Origin: Warburgia ugandensis
Taxonomy: Eukaryota; Streptophyta; Magnoliopsida; Canellales; Canellaceae
NCBI GenBank assembly: GCA_035236585.1
Contig: CP141136.1
Span: 33,006,949-33,070,948, forward strand
Reading direction: 5' to 3'
DNA length: 64,000 nt
Program-made: the position numbers and the translations under genes
Notes under the pieces: generated by a model
Databases searched by the model: none
What the model was told of the DNA's origin: nothing
What the model saw: the letters and a program-made list of their open reading frames with translations, nothing else
Shown: one piece after another, positions 21,166 to 32,880 of the stretch
Position numbering within the stretch: position 1 is the first letter of the stretch
Layout: each line of letters starts with the position of its first letter

Positions 21166-22655
21166 ATGAATAGGGGCAAGGGAAGATCAGGTCATGGTAA
21201 TACCTAAGGCAGAGGTGGCGGTCAAGTTAATAATCAAGACCCTAAAGGAAAATAGATAATATCTATGGAAGAATTTCCTTCAATCAAATAAAAAAATGTT
21301 TTGAATCAAATTTCTTTGGATAATATACCACTCATTTGTCTCTAGATAATATTCCAAAGTAGCAATTCACACCTCAAGAAACAATAGAAGAGGATATGAC
21401 AATGTTCCATGAAAATTATCTTCAAAAAAAATACCGAGATAATATCTTGCATATCAATGTCGATGACTTGCAATGGTGTGTCCAACAAATCCTTGGGATG
21501 TTGCAGCCAAACATATGCAAAATCATCCCTACCCAATAAGGACAGGAAAAAGTCAATACATTATGGAGAAATTCCTCCAAAAAATGAGTTGTGTGGAAAT
21601 AAGTCACTTCTATAATAGTGATCGTACTACTATAAATTTTAGCAAGTGTGTGATTAATAAAGTTCTTTTCTCTCTAGAATGGGATATCAATCTAGGCCAA
21701 TTTAAAAGGATTAAGGGAAAGCAAGGAGCCAAATATCCCCATAATTGGAGGGATTATAATGAGTCAATGTCTCTTGTAATGTACCTTGAGAATAACTAAA
21801 AGAAGCACTTGATTTCTCAAAATGAATCCTCTTCTTGTTTGGTTCTTTCACTGGTGGAAGAAAGTTGAACCTACTCTGGAAATATTACTAGAAAATCTTA
21901 GAACCCTTTATAGTAAATGGGTTGAATGTGCACCCATAATTAATAAAATTCCTTCCAATGAGTTAATTGAAGGATATTGAGAATTCTTATACTTAACCAA
22001 ATTAAAAATTATATGGATTTGAAAATGGTGAATAATCGAAGAAAAAGATGAGCTAAATATATGCTCATAAAAGAACATACTTCATCAAGTGGTTGTCAAA
22101 ATTCGGCCTAGACAGCAAAGCCAAAGAAATATCTTAGGCAATAGAGGCTAATAAAGCCTTAATGGATAATATCCCAGTTACCAAATAGTCATCCTCAATT
22201 GAAGAAGTTAAGAAAAGGCTTCAACAAAAATATTCAAAAAATACAAAAGACCAAATTTTGGTTAAATGCATGGATTACATGAAGAATCAAATTATGACAT
22301 CATTCAACATATCATTAGAGAAATTATCCTCAATAGCAGAATTGTCATAGGAAAATCATGTTAGGAGATAATATGTTAGAAGATAATATCTTTTAAGACA
22401 ACCAATATCCGAATGAAGACACTGATTTTTAAAATTATTGTGATGCATCAATGATGATGCTCTCTCAATCCCTACATTCCAAGAATGATCGAAGATACCA
22501 GTAAGAGAGAGAAGAAAAAAAGAATATTCCTTCAAAAAAACTTTAGTTAGAGTAAATGTCTACCTTAGCAATCACATAAAGAATCTACTTTTAGCAAAGA
22601 AATGACTACACCAACAATCCCTCTCTTTTTAAAAGTCACTTTAATAAATACTAAA
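21166..22655 (+). pseudogene. EPRV ORF2, long copy of unknown function
   Basis: Plus-strand counterpart of 4,891-6,325, about 1.49 kb. The best open part is 21,473-21,796 (108 codons), with D-V-A-A-K-H-M-Q-N-H, G-K-S-Q-Y-I-M-E-K-F and a Tyr/Asn-rich tail; its Met is probably internal. A Trp-rich segment (about 21,845-21,870), a W-V-E-C-A-P segment (21,918-21,936) and the Y-D-I-I-Q-H-I-I-R-E-I-I segment (22,285-22,322) follow, then an Asp-rich end. Several stops and frame changes. No recognised domain. At about 22,655 it is joined to linker sequence instead of the intergenic region. Confidence 0.6.
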
Positions 22656-22830
22656 GAAGTAGAATATTGGAAAGCAATTGTTGAGATGAATAATCTATTC
22701 ACCAATGTCCTTTCACAATCCTAACAAGATCTACTTGATGTAGTAGATCAGGTAGCGGATAAAAATCTTACGAAAATAATACTCATAGAAATACTTAAAA
22801 CTACTTCCTCCCTCTTTGTTCTTTAAATAT
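22656..22830 (+). pseudogene. EPRV linker fragment
   Basis: Starts with E-V-E-Y-W-K-A-I-V-E-M-N-N (22,659-22,697) and runs through L-L-D-V-V-D-Q-V (about 22,730-22,755) to about 22,830, as in the linker copies at 3,453 and 7,500. A TAA at 22,721 interrupts it. A hairpin-prone ctacttgatgtagtagatca sequence lies at 22,730-22,749. The strand flips at about 22,830. Confidence 0.55.
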
Positions 22831-23252
22831 AATTCAAAGATCCTAAAAATCTCTAAAGTTGTTTAGTATCAATCATTTCATCAGGAAATATGGAAGTAAA
22901 TTCAATACTCCTTTGTATTGAAATAATTTTCCCTTAACGAATATTATGTCTTAGAAATCTTACTTCTTGAAATAATTCTATCTTTTGAGGTAGATAAAAC
23001 AAGACCATTCCTTTTTTACTAGCCACTTAAAGATTTCTAAATGTTTGAAGTGATGATCAATTGATTTTGAAAATATAAGCACATCATCAATATAAGTGAT
23101 TATAAATTGGATATAAGAACTAAAAATATTATTCATAATGTTCTAAAATTCAAAAGGAGCATTTTTTAAACCGAAAGGTATAACATTCCATTCAAAGTGT
23201 CCAAAAGAAACTATAAATGGAGTTTTATATCTATCTATTTCAATAATCTATA
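22831..23252 (-). pseudogene. EPRV reverse transcriptase fragment (inverted)
   Basis: Minus-strand core of the reverse transcriptase. It includes the V-P-F-x-x-x-x-W-N-V-I-P-F segment (about 23,180-23,225) and the polymerase motif Y-I-D-D-V-L-I-F-S-K at about 23,065-23,094, which here keeps both catalytic aspartates, unlike the copy near 1,980. The downstream G-H-N-I segment and F-L-G-S-L-N-Y-like segment are at about 22,950 and 22,840. Only about 140 codons remain, with stops and a frame change. Confidence 0.75.
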
Positions 23253-23795
23253 TTTGCAAATATCTTTCAGAGAATGGCGTACTATAAATAGTGCAAAAGT
23301 TTCCTCTATATATCCCCCTACAGGATCATTAAGACTATCCACTTTACATAGAATTCTTGAACTGTAGCTATGTTGTGCATGGAAACGTCCAACCAATTTC
23401 TGATCTAAATGTAATAATTAAAAAAAAGTAATTATATTAATCATTACCTACAAATTGTAGGAGAATAAGCAATAAAAATAGAATAAGGAATTAATAAAAT
23501 CTATAACATAAAAGAATTTAAGTAAAACTTAAGCAAAAAGAAGCACAAAATCCTTCAAAACTTGAACCCTCTTTAAAGCCTCCTAAAATTGATAATTTCA
23601 AAATTGGAGTAGATTCAAGCAACATTATGAAGGATATTAAAGAAAGACTTGATATCCTAAAACTCAGTACTCTCTCAATTCAAGGATTAGAAACTAAGTC
23701 AATCAAGTCAGATAATGAAACATAAATTTCAGAAGAGATAACTTCAGATAATATGTCTCAAACTAAAATAATGCACGTCCAAACCCAAATATATT
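23253..23795 (+). pseudogene. EPRV coat protein N-terminal fragment
   Basis: Third copy of the coat-protein N-terminal region found twice at 18,745-20,075, beginning inside it at the ttcagagaatggcgtac word (23,266). It ends at about 23,795, where CACTA transposon sequence begins. Stops throughout. Confidence 0.65.
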
Positions 23796-23829
23796 AGTGG
23801 AGAGATCAATGAAAATATATCCTTTAATT

Positions 23830-26190
23830 AATTATTACAATGTTAATGATCAACATACTCAATTTTTGGATGGATTTCATCTGCATTGTTTCGCAACACA
23901 TAAAGGTGTACCTGGTCCCTTTCTTTATGGTCAATGGTTGATACACGACCGCTAGAAAAAAATTTGTTATCTTTGGGATAATGAAATCCCACCAATTATT
24001 TCTTTCTTGGGATTCCAATGGCATCCAAACCTGATAAGTACATTGTGCGAAACTCTACCTCTTCCTGTGTAATGTAACATTCTATTATATACCTTTCTGG
24101 CCAATTGTGATTTCATAGATATCCTTTCAAAATTTTCATGTATCTCTCAAATGGTAAATCCATCACAAGTAAACCGGCCCATAAAGTCAGACCTCATGAT
24201 GAGGTGTACTATTGAGGGTACCATGATGTTAAAGAAAGATGGTGGGAAGATTGTCTCAAGCTCACATAAAGTTGTCACTAGAATTTCTTGGATTTCTTAT
24301 AATTTTGAAACATCAACCACTTTGCACAAAGCATTGAAGAAGTAGTAAAATTTTGTAATAGATTCTCTATTTTTATACAGTAGCACAGATCTTATTACTA
24401 TAGGCAAGAGTTGTTTCACAGTGCATGACAATCGTGTGACTTCATCCCTAACACTTTCAACTCTTCCATAGAGACAATGTTTCTAAAGTTTGAAGAGTAG
24501 CCATCTAAGACTTTGAACTTATAATTTGATTTAGGCAAGTATGTTTCTCTATTTTTCCTAACATGTGGATGCAACATTCTCTTCAGACCCATCTCCATAA
24601 GATCCATTTGAGCTACAAGTCCATTCTTTATTTTCCTGGCATGTCGAGCAAGGTACTGGTCAAACTTTCACACGCATTCTTCTAAATATGCACGATATCA
24701 AGCACATGGCAGGCATGTAGGGATTTCTAGTATGCAAGTTTAAAGAACATAGAATTCTTCTTTCAACAACTTTTGGAGTTGCTTTCACCTTGACATTTAA
24801 TTGCTTTCTTCTTCCCTTGCAAGAAATTAAGGTTTTTAACCTATTCCAATACATCTCATCCAATCAGCATCTTTGGAGGTGTCCTTTGTCTCTACACTAA
24901 CATTAAATTCCCCTTCTTAAAATGAAATGGATGGTCTTTATGCAACCATCTTCTGTGGCCAAGGAATGCCATTTTCCTCTAGACAAATTACCATATGCAA
25001 GGGAGTCACTTATTGTCCACAATATTATAGCCTTTAGTGTGAATGACTCTTTCTTATATGCATTATAAGCTTCAACACCTACGTCCCATAAAATCTTAAG
25101 TTCATCGATCAAGGGAGTCAAGTGCACATCGATGTTGTTCCCTGGCTTGATATCAACATAATTAACATCGTGAAATCCTCTTCTTGCACAAAAATAGTGG
25201 GACGTCATAACAAGCCAATATAACAAGCCAATAACTATACCTACTACTCATAGAATCATGAGGATTAATCCTCTCTGTAGATAATGCAAATCATAAGTTC
25301 TAGGTTCTTGTCCAAAATTATGCCATAAGAAGTCTACGAGCTTTCATGATGGGCTATCTACAGGATGGTATAGAAAGCTATCAGATACTCTCTCCTCGTC
25401 ATGCCATACTAATTTCTTTGTTATTTCTATAATACAAAACATTCTTTTGAACCATGAAATAAGAGGAAAATAACATAAGACCTTTGCAAGAATGTCTATC
25501 ATTATCTCAGTTGAATTCTTTTTTAACTTTCATCTTGACTATCCACAAGTGGGGTATATAGTTTTATCCTTGTGTTCCTTCCTATACATGTTGCATCACT
25601 GGGACAAGGATATATCTTCTCATATTTCATCCCTAGTGAATCCATGGATTTCTTTGCCTCTCATGTGGCCCTCGCCAATTTACTATCCTTTGGTAATATA
25701 TTAGCCACTATTTTCAAGACTTTTGTAAACCTTGATCTGGAAAACCAAATCTCTATTTCACTTTGCAAAGTTCTACCACTGCAAACAACTTGGTATAAGC
25801 TTTACACCTAGGGTGCAATGGCTCATAGGTTTCCTGTAATGTAGTATGAAATAGTTCAAGGTCGCCCTGGAAGTCATTGTATGCATCTCGAAACATGGGT
25901 GCGCTATAATGTCTACGACACTTCTTATAGTGTCTTCAAACACTTGTCGAGGGCCATGTGAAGGTTCTTCTCTATGCTAAATTCATGGGTGATAGATTTT
26001 ATCAATTCTATTAAAGCATAAGTGCTCTCTCAACACACCTATAGTTACTTTTTTCAAGTTTCCACATTTCAAGCATGGACAATGCATACGATTATAGTAG
26101 CTACCTATCCTATGTGCAAATTGTATGAACTTTTTTGTTCCCTCCTTCTATTCTTTTGATGTTCTTATGATGGTCATCCAAGCACATTTG
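23830..26190 (-). pseudogene. TNP2-type CACTA transposase, decayed
   Basis: Minus-strand transposase remnant with the order of the En/Spm TNP2 family. About 25,700-25,930 encodes M-F-R-D-A-Y-N-D-F-Q, the segment after the transposase-associated domain. 24,900-25,226 (107 codons open) has G-V-E-A-Y-N-A-Y-K-K-E-S-F and L-W-T-I-S-D-S-L-A-Y-G-N-L-S, the conserved TNP2 core. 24,416-24,607 has the M-G-L-K-R-M-L-H-P segment, and 23,830-24,024 the F-M-C-C-E-T segment near the C-terminus. Compared with the copy at 60,600-63,060 it lacks a stretch around the CPCC-type zinc segment. Stops and frameshifts rule out activity. Confidence 0.8.
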
Positions 26191-26524
26191 TCCCTTTTCA
26201 TCATAAATGGAACTTAATCTGTGTGCGAAGACTAATTAGACATGAAAAGATTATAGTGAACTCGGTTAGGCATTTTACCAAACACTAGGTATATAAGAAT
26301 TATAAGATTTTGAAAAAACTAAATTACATGCATGCACGCATGTGAAAATTTCCAACTATAAGAAGAATGACGCCAAATATGAAAAATCTATTCAAAAGCA
26401 AATTTAGCTTATAAAAGGAAGTTTCTAACCATAACCATGCATGGAAACACACACACAACACGCATATGAGACAAATATGGACATACTAACCAATATTACT
26501 CAAATCATGCGATATTGACTAAGA

Positions 26525-26550
26525 ATATATATATATATATATATATATAT
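26525..26550. repeat. (AT)n microsatellite
   Basis: An uninterrupted AT dinucleotide run of about 26 bases inside CACTA element 1, between the transposase remnant and the subterminal repeats. The stretch 26,191-26,640 holds no other feature that I can see. Confidence 0.9.
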
Positions 26551-26639
26551 GTAATTTGGTTGAAGATAGCCACAACAAAAATGAACCTATATGAGCTTCA
26601 GTTTGTGTATAGATGAAGATATTTAGAAATAGAAAATAA

Positions 26640-27270
26640 AAATTTGATGTAAAAATTCTTATAATGAGAGTCACTTTTAAAGTCATATTTTGAGAATGAC
26701 TTTAAAAGTGACAACTTTAAAGTCATTTTTTTTAAAATGACATTAAAGTGCCTACATTTGTTTCGTGAGAAAAACTTAATTTTTGCGGGGGTTGATTTTA
26801 AAAGCTGTTTAATGGAAATGACTTTAAAAGTCATTTAATCAAAATGACTTTAAAAGTGAAGAGTAAAATATGCACTTTTAAAGTCAGTTCTATTAAATGA
26901 ATTTTAAAATCATCTCATGCTTTCTCCCACCAAACATTAGTCATAACCTTTGAAGTCCTTTTTCAAAATGACTTCAAAAGTTGTAACATGTAAAGTCGTT
27001 TCGAGGAAAATGACTTCAAAAGGTCTGACTTTTGAAGTATTTTTTTAAGAATGACTTTAAAAGTTATGATTTTTAAAGTCATTTTAAGAAAACAACTTTA
27101 AAAATCATTCCCATGAAAACATTAGTTTCCCGCCAGACTAAAGAATTCAGTTTTTTACTATCCGACTTTTTAATTATGATTTTTAAAGTCATTTTTTATA
27201 ATGACTTGAAAAATATTTACGAAGTCAGTTGACCAAAATCCAACTTCTTTATGCCAACTTTAAAATCTTC
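26640..27270. repeat. CACTA 1 subterminal repeats
   Basis: More than fifteen copies, in both orientations, of a unit close to GACTTTAAAAGTCATTTT. The core ACTTTAAAAGT is itself palindromic. Subterminal repeats of CACTA elements bind the TNPA-type protein and help bring the ends together. The same core fills 58,700-59,300 and 60,070-60,185 in CACTA element 2, so both belong to one family. Confidence 0.8.
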
Positions 27271-27349
27271 CTGTGTAGTAGTGATATTTTAATTTTTATA
27301 GAGCTTATTTTTCTTTATTGATACTTTTACAATAGTGTTATACCTTCAT

Positions 27350-28500
27350 CTTCCAATGGTTGCATCTCAATCATCCAAACTCAGATTAAGGAGACCTTAG
27401 TATCACTAAAATGCTATCAATGAACTTTGCATACTTTTTGAAGTCTTAAACAATGATCATGATTGCAAGAATCATTGACTGGATGGAAAATATTGAAACC
27501 AAATTAAAGATAGCAACATGAAATACTCAAATCCTTAGGGAAGGCAATGGATGACACCATGAGAGTTATGAGCACCACTGTTAAGGAGAATATGCTATCA
27601 AGGCACTACAAAAGGCAATCTTGCATTCCAAGGAACCTCCTCAGCAATTGAGATGCCAAGGCATGAAAATGACCAAAGGACTGAAGAGTACTTCATGCCT
27701 CATGATCTTCCATCCAAGCCTACTATGTTTGATTAGATTTTTCAAAGTACGGAGTAGAAAATTCAATTCAATCCAATGGGTTCATAGGATTGAGCAATTA
27801 TTTTTGCTACCAAATAACACTATCATATCAGCAAGTACTTCTTATTTCTTTTCACATTAAAGGGGTACCAAACCAATGGTTCTATCAGTGTTATTGCAAA
27901 CAAATAAGTTGAAGTGAGTTGTTAAAGCTCTTTTTGTTCATTTTGGTTCTACAGACTGTGAGGAATTTAATGTCAAATTATCCAAAAAGATTAACAGACA
28001 GATTTTGAATGAGTTGCTAATCATGTAGATGGATGGCTTAAAAAGGCTTTTATTGGATCTTTTAGGACACTTGGGTGAAATTGTAAACATGTGAAAGTCT
28101 TTTTGCCTTGTAGCTCTTCTGAAGGTGATTTGCATTGCAAGAATTGAAGAGGAGAAATTTTTAAGGGTGAGCTTGGATGTTCCTCTTTTATAAATGTCTC
28201 CTACACATTCTCAACCTAGAACCAAGAACAGAGAAAATATTGAGACACTTGGACTGAGATGCAAGCATGGAGAGAAAAAGGCTAATGTTACAATTGGTAC
28301 AATAAGTTCACACTTGGACATCATTGTAAGCAACAACAAATTTTTTTACTCTAAGAACAAATGGGATAGAAGTGACTTTTGAAAATGGTTAGAGGTTTTA
28401 CCTAAAAGTTCCAAGTCAGAACCTTGAGGACAAGGTTCTTTTCAATGAGAGATTAAATGATATGGCCCATATTACTAGTTGGCCATGTATACAACCTACC
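27350..28500 (+). pseudogene. Ty3/gypsy gag remnant
   Basis: Plus-strand gag of a Ty3/gypsy retrotransposon, broken in several frames. A W-V-H-R-I-E-Q-L-F segment (27,780-27,806) followed by a K-G-V-P-N-Q-W-F-Y-Q-like segment (27,860-27,890) marks the Retrotrans_gag domain, and A-N-H-V-D-G-W (about 28,015-28,036) is a conserved late-gag word. A zinc-knuckle-like F-T-L-G-H-H-C-K segment is at about 28,306-28,330. The rest of pol is missing. AT-rich sequence follows, with AATAATAAAAAA near 28,732-28,748, perhaps an LTR remnant. Confidence 0.65.
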
Positions 28501-28759
28501 AACATTCCTCAAACAATTCCAAGTTAGTAGAGATATCTAACTAAGGATCTTTCTATTTTTGTGAATTTATATTTTAGTAAATCAATATATTGGTTTTAAC
28601 TTTGAAAGTCTTTTGTTAGACTATATAGGATATTTACTTGCTTTGAAAGCCTTTGTATAAGCCAATAGGATAGGCTCTTATTTTTCAATTGTTTCTAATT
28701 TTCATGTAAGAGAATTATTTATATATTGAATGAATAATAAAAAAAAAAGGGGGCAATTT

Positions 28760-29277
28760 ACATAAAACATGGGTGTTGGGATTTTGATTGATTCCTTCAA
28801 ATTGAATCAAAGCTTCAGTTTTTTTTTTTCACTTCCTTGAATTAAATTAAGATATTTTCTTCATTGTTCATAGTATGTTCCTTGAGGCAAACCAGACATC
28901 AACTAACTTGAGCTAGTCTCATTTTCAATCCAATATCAAATATCCTCTTTGCTCCATTTCATCTTAAGAATTTAAAAAATAATAATAATAATGCACTCCA
29001 ACTCATTCATTCTTAAGGAAACTGGAATCGGGTTAGTAAGAGTTTCCTTGAATATGACTTATCAAAAGCACACGCGACAATTTTCTACATTTTTAGTAGT
29101 CTCAATTGGTTTACTTCTTACCCCTTCTTAGCATTTAGAACCTCTCTATGGTCCATTTTAGCCATGCTTCCCTTCTAAATTTTGTTTAGTAAGAACGTAA
29201 TTCACACCGTACACCATTTGTTTAGATTGTCTTTCAATCTTTTCTCTTAGATGCTTGTGTTTCCTTTCATCCTGCAT
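28760..29277. other. Unassigned interspersed DNA
   Basis: No feature that I can support. A short (AAT)n run lies at about 28,977-28,993. A minus-strand stretch of about 50 open codons (29,190-29,340) rich in Lys/Glu/Gln overlaps the tandem duplication that follows, and I do not recognise it. Confidence 0.5.
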
Positions 29278-29688
29278 CTTTTGTTGTTCATATTTCTTCT
29301 CCAATGAAATAGTTTTGTCACAAGGTGACCATACTTATCCTTTCTTGAAGTTGTAGAGTGTACAAGAACCAAACACCCAATCCTGAAACATATTCTGTTT
29401 TCTAGTCTTCAAAGCACATTAGCGAGTTTCCTGTCCTGTTTGTATGGGCGTTAATGCCAAACACCATACTCCAAGAGAAGCTTTTGTTGTTCATATTTCT
29501 TCTCCAATGAAATAGTTTTGTCACAAGGTGACCATACTTATCTTTTCTTGGTTGTAAAGTGTACAAGAACCAAACACCCAATCCTGAAACATATTCTGTT
29601 ACTAGTCTTCAAAGCACATTTGCGAGTTCCCTGTCCTGTTTGTATGGACGTTAATGCCAAACACCATCATCCTCTAAGAGAAGCTTTT
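29278..29688. repeat. Tandem duplication, unit about 203 bp
   Basis: cttttgttgttcatatttct begins at 29,278 and again at 29,481. The two units stay aligned over almost the whole length, with few differences (a 3-bp and a 2-bp indel and scattered substitutions). The content is unassigned; on the minus strand it may be decayed coding DNA. Confidence 0.85.
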
Positions 29689-29927
29689 CAATAATATCTA
29701 CAATTCTTCTTCCCTTGATCCTCTTGGACGTTTGGGATTTCTGTTTTCATCTTCTCCTACTTTTATTTCAAAACCATCATATAAGGTCTTGATGTTTGCT
29801 TATGTGTACCTTCGTAGGATATTTTATAGCAGCCCACTAAAATTATTTATGGAATGGGTTCACTTGCCATTGATTTGCATTTTTAAAGGGATAGAACGGT
29901 TGTAAACTCAGATGATGTATACTTTGC

Positions 29928-30233
29928 AATCATGACCATTAAGTCTTTTAACTAAAAAAATTAGTAGGTAGAAGCATGTGACGGGCACGAATTTTTACAA
30001 GCAGCCTAAATAGGGTAGGCAAAATAAGATAAATGAATCAAATCATTCAAAAGTGGGACCTTCCTAAGTGGCGTCCTGTTTTGAAACTTTCAATCATAAC
30101 TATTGAAATTTTCAACTAAAAGAATTAGTATGTAGAACAATCTGATGGGCGTGAATTTTCACAAATAACCTAAATAGGATAAATCCGATGAGATGAATGG
30201 ATCAAATCATCCAAAGATGGAGCCTATCTGATA
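29928..30233. repeat. Diverged tandem repeat, unit about 155 bp
   Basis: 29,928-30,062 and 30,088-30,225 share the order of several words: atca-t-acca/tattg, a ttttcaactaaaa segment, gggc-cgaattttt-aca, cctaaatagg, and gaatcaaatcat-caaa. A third copy stands alone at about 56,818-56,950, so this is a dispersed repeat family with a local duplication here. Confidence 0.6.
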
Positions 30234-30238
30234 GGCAT

Positions 30239-30240
<2 letters not shown>

Positions 30241-30298
<58 letters not shown>
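30241..30298. repeat. (CT)n microsatellite
   Basis: 29 uninterrupted CT units. The long Arg-Glu open stretch antisense to it is a by-product of the repeat. Confidence 0.95.
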
Positions 30299-30301
<3 letters not shown>

Positions 30302-31816
30302 AGATCTGAGATTGCAATGAGAAGCAATAGTGATAATTTTGCAAATAATTGAAATGGCCCCAGTGAATTCGAATCTAAACAATCTCCATGTTTCCATGTT
30401 TCTCTTTATGTATTTCCTAAATAGCATTTGGAATGTATAAATCATTATTTTATTTTCAATTGTTGAATGTAGAGGATTTGAGTTTTTATGATCCAAACCT
30501 TGCATTTTCTGGGCAACGTCTTAGACTAGCCCTGATTCGGAAGTCAAAATATGGGCAGCTAATTGGATTGGCTAATTCTTCATAGACAGAGAGATTAAAT
30601 GGCAAGAGCATAATAGTTCTTGGATTCAGTTATCTGTGGTATGTGTTTGAATATTCGAATCATCATGGGATTGTATTAGCCATTTTCAAAGCTTTTTTTT
30701 TGTTGCTATTTTACTCTTTTAAAATGCACGAGAAGCCATTTAGAAAGTAATTTTATTGGACCTATTGAAAAACATCTGGCTCTTATGTGATGGTTAAGAA
30801 ACATGGGTCCTGAAGTGAGATTTTATGCCAAGTTTGGAGTACTATGCTGACATTTGTCCATTGTTCTTTTTCTTTTGTGATAATGTTGAACACGACACGC
30901 ATGAGCAGCCTCCAACTTCTTACATTCACGAGGGAGGCTCTTATTTCCTGTTTGTTAACATATTGTAATTGTAAACCTCCAATTGTCGGCTCGCTGTTCT
31001 TTGGGGCCTAAATTACGGAGCTTCACCTAAATTTGGTTGGTTCGTGATACTTACAGATTTGTATTTACTTTCATTGTTTTCAACTCTGTTTAGGCCTGTT
31101 GTTGCGTTGTGCTCTTTTAGTATCCTGCGTCTTTCATCCATTGAATGATCATGTTTGTTCTTAATTGTGACTGGTACTGTGAGGTTAATTATGGCTATTG
31201 TGGTGCGTCTCGATTGCCTATATTTGAGAATGTGTCTTTCCGATCTGTGGGAATAATTATTGTTAAGTTTCGTTCTAGTAATATCATCCCCACCATTAAA
31301 AAGGAAAATAAAATCCTAAGCGTCCCATTATGCCTTTAAATTGATGGTTGAAGGTAGAGTTGATATACGATGTCTATGAATGGATACCAGCATGTAAACA
31401 GATTGACAGAGATTGATAGTAGCCACGCAATTCCTAGACTCATTTTGTAATCCAGACTTCAAAGGATAACAGCAGATAATCCCTAACCGTTTGGGTGGCT
31501 AAACATAATCCATCGGAGAATGATTTTAAGGTGTTATTTCTCTAAGTATGGCCTTGAATGCTTTGCAGCACTGTCTCAGTTCCATATGTACTTCCGGCAC
31601 ATACAAATTCATGCATCCACTGATTATTGCATTTGTGCAATCTCTTTTGTAATAAAAAATCAGCTGATATACAAAGGACACAAGGCAACCACATGATAAT
31701 GCAACTTTAATTTTCCTTCAAGATTTCTATCATGTTAAATATTGAGGCTATTTGCTTGTGTGTTTGTAAGATATATTGTACCTAAGTTGTTTTTCTTTCT
31801 TATTGACGGTGCTCAG
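30299..31816. other. Unassigned DNA upstream of the ALDH exon
   Basis: Less AT-rich and less repetitive than its surroundings, and without the hallmarks of the mobile elements in this window. It ends in a pyrimidine-rich tract and cag acceptor directly before the ALDH exon, so part of it may be a former intron. I found no other ALDH exon and no convincing gene in it. Confidence 0.4.
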
Positions 31817-32195
31817 GAGAGAGGAATAATATTAATGAAACTTGCAAACCTGATAGACCAACATATAGAAGAATTGGCTGCTCTTGAGAGTTTGGATGTT
31901 GGGAAATTGATCAAGTTGTGTAAGGTACTAGATATTCCTGAATCAGCAAATTCCCTCCTTTATTACCTGGGCGCTGGCGATAAATTCCACGGTGAGATGT
32001 TGAAGATGTCAAGGGCTCTACAAGGTTATACATTGCGTCAGCCCATAGGAGTGTGGGACACATCATTCCCTGGAAATTCCGACGGGCATGTTCTTTCTGA
32101 AGGTTAGTCCTGCCCTTGCAGCCTGTGGCACCATGGTAGTCAAGCCTGCTGAACAGACCCCGCTCTCCTTTCTACTGCGCCACCTTTCTAAGTTG
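31817..32195 (+). pseudogene. Aldehyde dehydrogenase (ALDH2 family) single exon, frameshifted
   Basis: One exon of a plant ALDH2-type NAD-dependent aldehyde dehydrogenase, which oxidises aldehydes to acids in cytosol or mitochondria (ALDH2C members act on sinapaldehyde and coniferaldehyde). It opens after a TTTTTCTTTCTT...GCTCAG acceptor with E-R-G-I-I-L-M-K-L-A and has H-I-E-E-L-A-A-L-E, the family G-Y-T-L-R-x-P-I-G-V, then H-I-I-P-W-K-F and [12 protein letters not shown], the NAD-binding segment. It closes on AAGTTG/GTAAA, a donor site at a family exon boundary. Two single-base losses, near 32,053 and 32,080, shift the frame. Exons for the N-terminus and the catalytic Cys are not in the window. 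Pseudogene or displaced exon. Confidence 0.85.
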
Positions 32196-32880
32196 GTAAA
32201 TCCTATCTATTCCTGCTAGCTTATTCATACACATGCGTACAAGGACGACACCTTACTTCTTGAATGTTTTTAGCTAAAACGAGGGTGCTACAAAAGGACA
32301 ACGATCTCGTCCTTAATACTTTGTGTGCGTGAAGCAACCTTAATTGTCGCGTTTGATAGGATCGGTTGCATTACTGGTGATGCATAGTATATGCTACCAG
32401 AAAAAGATACACGCCTTACCTCTAAAATCATGTTATTGGGTTGCAACATCCGTATAGACCTTCAATAAAGCATAGTCATGTGCCCCTATTTTGCTGTCAT
32501 GGCATCAAGGGACTGATCCTGTTATATGCGTGATAAAATTGAGGGATATAAATAAAATAAAGGAAGATGATACCCATGCACAGTCCTTTCTTTTGTTATT
32601 GGTAAATCCTATCTTGGCTTTTGATACTTAAACTTTGAATTGCTGAGTGTGTATATCGTCTTGTAATTGTGTCTTGAGAATGGTAGAACAGCATAGTTAA
32701 GCTGGTACGGCATTCATTAGACCCACATGGTCAACATTTGGATATTTCATGCCATTAACTGCACTTTTGGTATTAAATATTGATGGTTAACTATATATCC
32801 ATATTTAGTCGTCAGAAAATCACAAAATTATGTTATCTAGCTACTTCAGGTCTAATTTAGGGCCTTAATTATATGGATGA
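32196..32880. other. Possible ALDH intron remnant
   Basis: Non-coding DNA after the exon's donor site. I see no ALDH exon in it. It ends where LTR-derived inverted-repeat sequence starts at 32,881. Confidence 0.4.

Larger units (their letters stand above)
23796..27283 (-). mobile_element. CACTA (En/Spm) transposon 1, truncated at its 3' end
   Basis: A DNA transposon on the minus strand. Its 5' terminus is clear: on the minus strand 27,283-27,271 reads CACTACTACACAG, the hallmark CACTA end. Next to it is a dense field of short subterminal repeats (26,640-27,270), then a transposase pseudogene (26,190-23,830). The left, 3' end lacks a CACTA terminus and subterminal repeats, and stops at EPRV sequence near 23,795, so this end was lost or deleted. 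The right flank past 27,283 is not recognisable EPRV. Length of the remnant is about 3.5 kb. Confidence 0.8.

Noticed and set aside
30224..30505. Arg-Glu-rich open stretch on the minus strand
   Set aside because: Driven by the (CT)n run; the remaining part is not recognisable and no promoter or splice context supports it.
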